Positions 1-5,021 of a stretch of DNA of 11,589 bases are shown here, one piece after another. Source of the DNA: Nitrososphaeria archaeon (lineage in GTDB: Archaea; Thermoproteota; Nitrososphaeria; JACIWG01). Made by a program: the position numbers and the translations under genes. How positions within the stretch are numbered: the stretch's first letter is position 1; the number at the start of each line of letters is the position of its first letter. Under the pieces are notes generated by a model. It ran no database searches. It had not been told where the DNA came from and saw nothing but the letters and a program-made list of their open reading frames with translations. The DNA is taken from contig JACIWG010000042.1 in the NCBI GenBank assembly GCA_014361085.1, positions 1 through 11,589 on the forward strand, read 5' to 3'.

Positions 1-85
1 AAATAGTATACGTGCTGAAAAGTGTAGAAAATGTGGTTCAAAAGAGCTTAGACTTAAAAACAGGCAGGTTGGACCGAAAAAGTAG
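1..85 (+). CDS. rpl40e: Large ribosomal subunit protein eL40 (L40e), C-terminal fragment
   Basis: The reading frame is open from base 2 to a TAG stop at 83-85, so only the last 27 residues are present. They start NSIRAEKCRKCGSKELR and end in a basic tail, VGPKK. The CxxC pair (CRKC) is the second half of the four-cysteine zinc finger that defines the small archaeal and eukaryotic L40e protein. The conserved 'I-R-A-x-K-C-R-x-C-G-S' block is typical of the archaeal family, which is usually about 50 residues long. The protein binds the large ribosomal subunit. The first zinc-binding pair and the start codon lie outside the window. A tRNA gene begins only 9 nt after the stop, so co-transcription is likely. 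Confidence 0.9.
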   Translation, partial: NSIRAEKCRKCGSKELRLKNRQVGPKK

Positions 86-94
86 GATAAAAGT

Positions 95-171
95 GGGCCA
101 GTGGTCTAGACTGGTAGGACGAATCCCTCACACGGATTAGGTCGTCGGTTCAAGTCCGACCTGGCCCACCA
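95..171 (+). tRNA. tRNA-Val(CAC), CCA end encoded
   Basis: A complete cloverleaf can be folded by eye. The acceptor stem is GGGCCAG (95-101) with CTGGCCC (161-167). U8 and G9 follow, then a D stem GTCT (104-107) with GGAC (117-120) and GG at 113-114. The anticodon stem is AATCC (122-126) with GGATT (134-138). The loop CTCACAC gives anticodon CAC at 129-131, reading GUG valine codons. The T stem is GTCGG (144-148) with CCGAC (156-160) around TTCAAGT. The discriminator is A168 and CCA is encoded at 169-171. No intron is seen. G15 (base 109) can form the Levitt pair with C48 (base 143) and is the position changed by the TgtA enzyme encoded in this window. The gene lies 9 nt after rpl40e. Confidence 0.95.
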
Positions 172-184
172 TTTTACCCTATAC

Positions 185-192
185 TTTTTATA
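185..192 (+). promoter_or_regulatory. TATA box for the RNase HI gene, overlapping a T-tract
   Basis: TTTTTATA lies 34-41 nt upstream of the ATG at 227, so transcription should begin near 213-215. A strong GGAGG ribosome binding site is at 215-219, 7 nt before the ATG, so the leader would be very short. The T5 run at 185-189 comes shortly after the tRNA and could also serve as the terminator for the L40e/tRNA transcript. Confidence 0.45.
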
Positions 193-226
193 GTAAATTT
201 GAAAAAATATCATTGGAGGATGTTGA

Positions 227-658
227 ATGATATTGGTTTACATTGATGGATTGTGTGAGCCTGTAAATCCTAATGGTGTTGCAACCTATGGATTTACCAT
301 TTATAGAAACGGCAAAACTATTGTACGAGAGTATGGGGTTGTTGGAGAAGGTGAAGGCATGTCAAATAATTTGGGTGAATATGCAGCATTGTGTGAGGCG
401 TTAAAGGCTCTTATTAAATTAAATTTAACTGGGGAAGAAGTGGTCGTTAAATCTGATTCTAAACTTTTGGTTAATCAGATGAATGGTGTTTGGAAATGCC
501 ATGGAGGCTACTATGCTTCCAAATATATTGAAGCTAAAGAGTTGGTTAAATCTTTTAAAAACATTAAGTTCATCTGGATTCCAAGGGAAGATAATAGTGA
601 AGCAGACAGCTTAAGTAGAAGAGCGTATGAAGAATACTTGCATTCACATAAACAATAG
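227..658 (+). CDS. rnhA: Ribonuclease HI
   Basis: This 143-residue protein is a single-domain type 1 RNase H, an endonuclease that cuts the RNA strand of RNA/DNA hybrids. All four acidic catalytic residues are visible: D7 in VYIDG, E51 in NLGEYAAL, D77 in VKSDSKLL and D127 near the C-terminus in NSEADSLSR. Strand 1, the E-containing helix and the 'SDS-LLVNQMNG' block follow the family order, and the length is normal for archaeal and short bacterial forms. The N-terminus 'IDG-CEP-NPNG' resembles the RnhA-like proteins of archaea, some of which are also reported to cut double-stranded RNA; which activity applies here is not shown. The ATG is preceded by GGAGG at 215-219. A TATA element upstream suggests its own promoter, separate from the tRNA gene. 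Confidence 0.9.
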   Translation: MILVYIDGLCEPVNPNGVATYGFTIYRNGKTIVREYGVVGEGEGMSNNLGEYAALCEALKALIKLNLTGEEVVVKSDSKLLVNQMNGVWKCHGGYYASKYIEAKELVKSFKNIKFIWIPREDNSEADSLSRRAYEEYLHSHKQ

Positions 659-840
659 TTTCTTTAGAGAGAGTAGAAAAAGTAGAATAGGTTAGTTGAA
701 ATAACATAATATTACTCTTATAATGTTCCCAACAAAATTTTTGCATCTAATATGTGTTAAATGGAAATGTTAGAATAGATGCTTTTACCCACTTCATTTT
801 AAATTTAAATAAATGTGGTTTTAACCCGTAAAACGATAAA
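659..840. other. Intergenic spacer between rnhA and pdaD with a 7-bp inverted repeat
   Basis: This 182-bp spacer holds no convincing ORF. GCATCTA at 743-749 and TAGATGC at 776-782 form a perfect 7-bp inverted repeat around a 26-nt loop and are followed by TTTT. It could end the rnhA transcript or be a chance pairing. The pdaD promoter occupies the right-hand end. Confidence 0.3.
804..811 (+). promoter_or_regulatory. TATA box for pdaD
   Basis: TTTAAATA is centred about 33 nt upstream of the pdaD ATG at 841, with A-rich sequence just upstream as a possible BRE. Transcription would start a few bases before the ATG. No Shine-Dalgarno sequence is visible, so the mRNA is probably leaderless or nearly so. 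Confidence 0.5.
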
Positions 841-1392
841 ATGTATACATTTGTTCCAACCAAATATTTCTTGACTAAGGGTGTAGGTGTTCATAAGGAT
901 AGACTTGCAAGTTTTGAGCTTGCACTCAGAGATGCTGGCATCCAGCACTGTAATATTGTTCAAGTTTCTAGCATAATACCGCCTACAGCAAAGAGGATTC
1001 CAAAAAGCGAGGGACTAAAATATATTAGACCCGGCCAAATAATATTTGTTGTTTTAAGTAGGAATGAGACAAATGAGCCGAATAGGCTTATTGCTGCATC
1101 TGTCGGCTTAGCTATTCCTCAAGATAAAAGTATGTACGGATACCTTTCAGAGTTTCACGCATACGGTATGACGGCTGAAAAATGTGGCGAATATGCTGAA
1201 GATCTTGCGGCATACATGCTCGCTTCAACATTAGGCCTTGAGTTTGATCCTGAAAAAAGCTATGATGAACAGAAAGAACAGTGGCTTATTTCTGGAAAAA
1301 TTGTTAAAACATCTAATATTACACAGTCAGCTGAAGGAGATAAGAACGGTAACTGGACAACAGTTATTGCTGCCGCAGTCTTCTTGCCATAA
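841..1392 (+). CDS. pdaD: Pyruvoyl-dependent arginine decarboxylase
   Basis: This 183-residue proenzyme belongs to the PvlArgDC family, which converts arginine to agmatine, the entry point to archaeal polyamine synthesis and the source of agmatidine in tRNA-Ile. The family's self-cleavage site is visible as VSSIIPP (residues 42-48). Cleavage between S43 and S44 would give a short beta chain and an alpha chain whose first residue becomes the pyruvoyl cofactor. Other family hallmarks are PTKYFLTKGVG at the N-terminus, the GQIIFVVLS strand, the AASVGLAIP block, the SEFHAYGMT segment and the C-terminal NWTTVIAAAVFLP. The length is slightly above that of the methanogen enzymes (about 165). The ATG sits about 33 nt after a TATA element with no ribosome binding site. 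Arginine decarboxylation fits better than aspartate or histidine decarboxylation by overall family resemblance; substrate was not tested. Confidence 0.93.
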   Translation: MYTFVPTKYFLTKGVGVHKDRLASFELALRDAGIQHCNIVQVSSIIPPTAKRIPKSEGLKYIRPGQIIFVVLSRNETNEPNRLIAASVGLAIPQDKSMYGYLSEFHAYGMTAEKCGEYAEDLAAYMLASTLGLEFDPEKSYDEQKEQWLISGKIVKTSNITQSAEGDKNGNWTTVIAAAVFLP

Positions 1393-1394
1393 AA

Positions 1395-1413
1395 GATTTT
1401 TGCTAAATTTTTT
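1395..1413 (+). terminator. T-tract terminator after pdaD
   Basis: T5 (1397-1401) and T6 (1408-1413) runs follow the pdaD stop by 4-20 nt with no hairpin, which is the usual archaeal intrinsic terminator layout. The second run overlaps the TATA element of the next gene. Confidence 0.4.
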
Positions 1414-1418
1414 ATAAT
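1411..1418 (+). promoter_or_regulatory. TATA box for rpl38e
   Basis: TTTATAAT is centred about 32 nt upstream of the ATG at 1447, which predicts transcription from about 1440 and a near-leaderless mRNA. Confidence 0.45.
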
Positions 1419-1446
1419 ATTGGTTAAGAGATATGGTTGAGTGGAG

Positions 1447-1749
1447 ATGCCTAGGGAAGTATTTGATATTAAAGAGTTTACAAAAATAGCTTCAGGTGCA
1501 AGGGAGATAAGAGTTGTTTGGAAGGAGGATTTTGCTAAGGTTAAGGCAAGGACAAATAATATTCTTTACACTTGCAAGATGCCCTTTGATGCTGTTGAAA
1601 AGTTCCTCTCTAGCTATAAGGGTACAGTGATAGAGTTTAATAAGAAGCCTAAGATAGAAGAGAAGCCAAGAAGGTCGCAAAGACGGAGAGCAAAACAGGC
1701 AGTGGAAGGCCAGGAAGCATCTTACTCCTCTCAAGAAGAAGGAGTGTAG
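1447..1749 (+). CDS. rpl38e: Large ribosomal subunit protein eL38 (L38e) with a basic C-terminal extension
   Basis: From the ATG at 1447 the protein is 100 residues. Residues 1-64 match eukaryotic and archaeal L38e in layout: MPRE followed by IKEF, a central VVW-EDFAKVKAR strand pair, NNILYT, and a helix corresponding to 'DKAEKLKQSLP' (here DAVEKFLSSY) ending at IEF. L38e is normally about 70-80 residues; here the core is followed by about 35 residues of Lys/Arg-, Gln- and Glu-rich sequence (KKPKIEEKPRRSQRRR and onward) of low complexity. That tail is read from the strand opposite the end of the presenilin-family gene. A GTG two codons upstream (1441) is an alternative start, but family members begin MP(R/K). 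L38e binds the large subunit. Its presence is taxonomically informative because most euryarchaea lack it. Confidence 0.82.
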   Translation: MPREVFDIKEFTKIASGAREIRVVWKEDFAKVKARTNNILYTCKMPFDAVEKFLSSYKGTVIEFNKKPKIEEKPRRSQRRRAKQAVEGQEASYSSQEEGV

Positions 1750-2464
1750 AGAGTACACCAATTTTAACCAGAATAATTGAGGTTAAGGCTAAAACTTCTC
1801 CTCCCACGCTGTATGCTAAACCTGTTGCAAGAGAATAGAATAGTAGGTCACCCACCCCAACTTCAATATCCTCCACCCTTACAAGAAGCAACGAAATTTC
1901 ACTAGAGTGTAGACTGTGCGCTAAATGCTTTAACGGACCTCTAAAAACTTCATATAGGTCGAAAAGAGAAAATCCTACGAGAAGCAGGCCTGTAGCGAGG
2001 TCAGAGAACATTAACTTTATGAGGAAAGCGCTTGATCCAGCCATAAAAATTGTTATTATTAGGTTCGGTATAGTAAACTTTTTCCAGAATATATATAATG
2101 TTATTGGAAAAAGTATTATGCTTACAAAGTTGATTAATTCTCCTCTATAGTATATGGTGCCTTCAAGGAGTAGAGAAGATGATGTCCAGAATAGGGCGCA
2201 ACAGAGTAGGCTCTTGAGTACAAGAAGAATGTATTCTAATCTTATAACCTTTTTCCTCACTATCCAGAGAAAGAGGAAGGATACGGCTAAAGAGATTGTT
2301 ATTAAATAGAGTGTGTTTCCTGTTGCAACATATATGTCTGATGTTGCTGGAACAAGTGGTTCACTGTAAATTTTTTTGGAAAAAGAGAGTAGGGTTAAGG
2401 TTATAGCTTCTGAAGCCAAGATTATTAAAGACAGTTTAAAGAATATGCTTTTTACCATATTCAC
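1649..2464 (-). CDS. Presenilin/signal peptide peptidase-family intramembrane aspartyl protease
   Basis: This 271-residue, very hydrophobic protein has about nine likely membrane helices. It carries the three signatures of GxGD proteases in the right order and spacing: an aspartate in helix 6 (D169 in SLFDLYEV, where the family usually has YD), the GxGD motif in helix 7 (D206 in VGVGDLLFYS) and a PAL-type motif at the start of helix 9 (PGLPLP, residues 251-256; usually PALP). A polar loop at about 172-203 separates helices 6 and 7. The family (archaeal PSH, COG3389) cleaves transmembrane segments of membrane proteins. It is the last gene of an operon, and its GTG start overlaps the archaemetzincin stop (GTGA); an ATG two codons later is an alternative. 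Its last 33 codons, including the PAL motif, overlap rpl38e on the other strand. Confidence 0.85.
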   Translation of the reverse strand: MNMVKSIFFKLSLIILASEAITLTLLSFSKKIYSEPLVPATSDIYVATGNTLYLITISLAVSFLFLWIVRKKVIRLEYILLVLKSLLCCALFWTSSSLLLEGTIYYRGELINFVSIILFPITLYIFWKKFTIPNLIITIFMAGSSAFLIKLMFSDLATGLLLVGFSLFDLYEVFRGPLKHLAHSLHSSEISLLLVRVEDIEVGVGDLLFYSLATGLAYSVGGEVLALTSIILVKIGVLSTLLLLERSKMLPGLPLPVLLSVFATFLASLLS

Positions 2465-3006
2465 CTTAATCCCTTCAACTTTTCTCTACAATTATTACAT
2501 AGTATGGGGAGTTTGTCGTCAACCTGTTTTATTGTGTTAGCAAACGACATTATACATGTTGACTCAGGACAATGTGTTAGGCCGAGAAGGTGGCCTACTT
2601 CGTGAGCGCTTTCCTTAAAAATTCTTTCTTCAACAGTCCTAGTGCCAGTGAAAAGTTCTCTGGAGATTACTGTTAGTCTTGCAGTAGAGAGTACGGCGAC
2701 CTTCTTAACAGTATTCGTCACTCCAAAGACAAAGTTCATGTTTGGCATGGAAATGTCTATTGCCGTAACACCCAAAGTTTTCCCCTTTCTATCCGAATCT
2801 CTTACAGCAGCAATCTTTTCTATTATCAAGTCAGCCTTAAACTGTCTTCTTAAACCATCATATTCTTTAGAAGAAAGAGGTATAACGTTTACTGAAACAT
2901 CTGGCTCTCTATCATAGAATTTTATTGCTGCTTCAATCTGGCTCATAAACTTGTATCCGTCCATATTGTAGACGGGGTAGACTGTAATCTTTTCTCTAAA
3001 GCTCAT
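2461..3006 (-). CDS. amzA: Archaemetzincin, zinc metalloprotease
   Basis: From the ATG at 3006 the protein is 181 residues. It has the full archaemetzincin signature: the extended metzincin zinc site HEVGHLLGLTHC (residues 135-146) with E136 as catalytic base, then CIM containing the Met-turn (M153), and CNNC (C170, C173) further on. The cysteines of HC, the next C (C151) and the CxxC pair form the family's second, structural zinc site. It is predicted to be a soluble cytoplasmic peptidase, since no signal peptide is visible; natural substrates of the family are poorly known. The ATG at 3006 is preferred because GGTGG lies 5 nt upstream. TTG (3018) and GTG (3015) are in-frame alternatives adding 4 or 3 residues. 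The gene overlaps the ribonuclease stop by 11 nt and the protease start by 4 nt, so the three are a single operon. Confidence 0.9.
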   Translation of the reverse strand: MSFREKITVYPVYNMDGYKFMSQIEAAIKFYDREPDVSVNVIPLSSKEYDGLRRQFKADLIIEKIAAVRDSDRKGKTLGVTAIDISMPNMNFVFGVTNTVKKVAVLSTARLTVISRELFTGTRTVEERIFKESAHEVGHLLGLTHCPESTCIMSFANTIKQVDDKLPILCNNCREKLKGLR

Positions 3007-4255
3007 ATATTCCACCAATCTTTGGAGCTACAGCTTCTAGACCAAACTTTTCCTTTAAATCTTTTGCGAACTGAACACAGTTTTCTTCCTCACCATGCAT
3101 TGTAAAAACTTTAGGATTACCCTTTATCCTCTTTATCATGTCAAAAAGCTCACTACGCCCACTATGTGAGGAAAAGTTAAAGTGTTTTATGTCAGCATTA
3201 ACCTTCTTAGGCCTACCATTTATCAATGCAACCTTTTCTTCCAGAAGCTGTCTTCCAGGTGTACCCTTAACCTGATATGATACAAAAGATATTCCGTTTT
3301 TTGGATCCTTGCTCACCCTCTCATTATAGAATGCTGCTGCACCACCCACAAGCATGCCTGCTGGAGAAATTATGACACAAGGCTCCTTAACTATTCTCTT
3401 TCTATCCTTCCAGCCCCTAACCTTTTTAACCCAATTCAATGTTTTAGCAAGAATATTTATGTCTCTAACATATTCTCCATGCCTTAAAAGTATTTCGTTA
3501 GTGTCCAACGCCATTCCATCCATGTACACTTCATGCTCGAAACCTTCCTTATACAATACTATTGCAATCTCCTGAGCCCTTCCCACAGCAAATGCTGGAA
3601 CCAAAAGTGTTCCACCACCTTCAACTATTTCACGAGCATATTCAACAAAACTTTTTTCAACCTTCTCCCTGTTAGGATGCTCCTGTAAAGCATAAGTACT
3701 TTCAGTTATAACAATGTCAACTTCGCCAAAATCTACTTTAGCACCTCTAAGAAGGGCTGTCTTTCTAGCATTTATGTCACCAGTGTAGAGGATTGTTTTC
3801 CCATCCAAGTTGATTTTAACACTTCCAGCGCCAGGCAGGTGGCCTCCTTCACTAAACTCTATTATAGAATCCTTCACTTCAATAGGCTCATCAAACGAAA
3901 CCCTTCTAAGATATCTTCTCATGTTAAGCATATCTATGTATTCATAGGGTAAATAGAAGCCTGAGAGTCCTATAAAGTCTTCGATCAAAAGTTCGGTCAG
4001 CTCAAAAGTAATGTTGGTTGTTATTAGAGGAACACCACCACTAATATATAGCATTGGAAGAGCACCAGAATGGTCTAAATGTGCGTGAGTGAGTATGGCT
4101 GCATCAACCTCCTTAGGCTGTACATGGATTGGGAAACCAGGTTCTTCTCTAGAAAGCATTACACCATAGTCTAGCAGTAAACTTGTCCTCTCCCCTTTTA
4201 TAAGGACACCCGACTTTCCAACCTGCCTGGTGCCTCCAAGAAACTTTATACGCAT
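2996..4255 (-). CDS. aCPSF2-type beta-CASP metallo-beta-lactamase ribonuclease
   Basis: This 419-residue RNase combines a metallo-beta-lactamase fold with a beta-CASP insert. Motif 1 is D29 in SLLLDYG, motif 2 is HAHLDH (residues 57-62), motif 3 is H139 in GGHLPGAGS and motif 4 is D160 in YTGDIN. The beta-CASP motifs are A (E185 in ITESTYA), B (H364 in FSSHSGR) and C (H387 in MHGEE). The last is a histidine, as in RNA-acting members. It begins directly with the catalytic domain and has no N-terminal KH domains, so it is not aCPSF1. Length and the FLGGTRQVGKSG start fit aCPSF2 better than archaeal RNase J, though I cannot exclude the latter. Such enzymes are endo- or 5'-exonucleases in RNA processing and decay. 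It is the first gene of the three-gene operon, probably leaderless. Confidence 0.9.
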   Translation of the reverse strand: MRIKFLGGTRQVGKSGVLIKGERTSLLLDYGVMLSREEPGFPIHVQPKEVDAAILTHAHLDHSGALPMLYISGGVPLITTNITFELTELLIEDFIGLSGFYLPYEYIDMLNMRRYLRRVSFDEPIEVKDSIIEFSEGGHLPGAGSVKINLDGKTILYTGDINARKTALLRGAKVDFGEVDIVITESTYALQEHPNREKVEKSFVEYAREIVEGGGTLLVPAFAVGRAQEIAIVLYKEGFEHEVYMDGMALDTNEILLRHGEYVRDINILAKTLNWVKKVRGWKDRKRIVKEPCVIISPAGMLVGGAAAFYNERVSKDPKNGISFVSYQVKGTPGRQLLEEKVALINGRPKKVNADIKHFNFSSHSGRSELFDMIKRIKGNPKVFTMHGEEENCVQFAKDLKEKFGLEAVAPKIGGIYEL

Positions 4256-4276
4256 ATTCTCTATGACAGCATAGAC

Positions 4277-4286
4277 ATAAATTTAT
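4277..4286. promoter_or_regulatory. Palindromic TATA element shared by two divergent genes
   Basis: ATAAATTTAT is a perfect 10-bp palindrome in the 55-bp gap between the aCPSF2-type gene and the PAC2 gene. Its centre is about 27 nt from the ATG of the first and 30 nt from that of the second, so TBP bound here could serve either direction, and both transcripts would be leaderless or nearly so. No Shine-Dalgarno sequence fits in the remaining space. Confidence 0.5.
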
Positions 4287-4310
4287 AGGGCTTTAACCCT
4301 TTCCCTAGCG

Positions 4311-5021
4311 ATGGCAATAAAAGTGTATGTTGGCAGGGAAAAGTTCGAGGACTGTACATTTATTACAGGCTTCCATGGAATAGGTTTTACTGGATATTGG
4401 AGTATAAAGTATCTTATACAACAGTTGAAGGCAGAGCGCATAGGCTTTGTTGAAAGCGTTTTCACACCACCAATATGTACTGTTTCAGGTGGGCGAATTG
4501 TTACACCATTTGAGTTGTATCAAAAAGGTAATCTTGTATTCTTTAAAGCAGAGGTTGCACCTCCAAGAGAAAGAGAGTACCAGTTCTTTACACAGTTAGG
4601 TGAATGGGTTACTGCTTCAGGATTCAAGGAAGCTTGCCTGATCGGCGGACTAGATTCAACACTAAAAAATGATGATACAACATACAGGATTGTTTACACA
4701 AGCAAGTACACTCTCCCTGATACGCTAAAAGATTCTATAGTGCTAGAGGATGATAGGCTAATTGTTGGACCTATAGCAATACTCTTAAACCATTTTGAGG
4801 CAGTAGGCTTTCCAGCCTTCTCTATCCTAGCATATGCTGCACAAAACCGCCTAGACCCGAGAGCATGCGCTGAGGCAATAACCGTGATTTCAAGAGTCTA
4901 TAATTTTGAAGTGGACTTGAAACCTCTTATAGCTGGTGCCGAGGCAATTGAGGAGGCTTTAGCTAAACCTCCTACAAAGGAAGAGCGTGGCGAAAAAGCT
5001 TTAGGAACATTCTATTCCTAG
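4311..5021 (+). CDS. PAC2-family protein (proteasome assembly chaperone-like)
   Basis: This 236-residue protein has the PAC2 fold signature: an N-terminal strand leading into the glycine-rich FITGFHGIGFTGYWS motif (residues 18-32, matching the family's G-x-x-G-x-G-x-x-G loop), the FFKAEVAPP strand in place of the usual 'h-Pxx', the CLIGGLDST strand-loop, and a helical end from about GPIAILLNHFEAVGFPAFSILAYA onward. Archaeal PAC2 proteins resemble the eukaryotic 20S proteasome assembly chaperones Pba1/Pba2 (e.g. PbaA), but function has been shown for few of them, so a role in proteasome assembly here is inference. It is divergent from the ribonuclease-protease operon and convergent with tgtA, with which it overlaps by 21 nt. 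No Shine-Dalgarno sequence precedes the ATG, consistent with a leaderless mRNA. Confidence 0.82.
   Translation: MAIKVYVGREKFEDCTFITGFHGIGFTGYWSIKYLIQQLKAERIGFVESVFTPPICTVSGGRIVTPFELYQKGNLVFFKAEVAPPREREYQFFTQLGEWVTASGFKEACLIGGLDSTLKNDDTTYRIVYTSKYTLPDTLKDSIVLEDDRLIVGPIAILLNHFEAVGFPAFSILAYAAQNRLDPRACAEAITVISRVYNFEVDLKPLIAGAEAIEEALAKPPTKEERGEKALGTFYS

Noticed and set aside
93..169. Alternative tRNA register using GTGGGCC (93-99) with GGCCCAC (163-169) as acceptor stem
   Set aside because: It would shift U8 and the D arm out of place. The register starting at 95 places U8, G15, G18-G19, the CAC anticodon and an A73-CCA end correctly.
659..840. A box C/D guide RNA or small gene in the rnhA-pdaD spacer
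   Set aside because: No paired C (RUGAUGA) and D (CUGA) boxes with suitable spacing and no open frame with a start signal could be found by eye.
1441..1446. GTG at 1441 as the rpl38e start
   Set aside because: L38e proteins begin MP(R/K); the ATG at 1447 gives exactly that, and the extra two residues match nothing in the family.
1492..1761. An 89-codon - strand frame opposite rpl38e
   Set aside because: It is antisense to rpl38e and in a different frame from the presenilin-family gene that ends at 1649; no domain, start signal or neighbour supports it.
2642..2917. A 91-codon + strand frame inside the archaemetzincin gene
   Set aside because: It is a shadow of a gene with a full metzincin zinc signature on the other strand.
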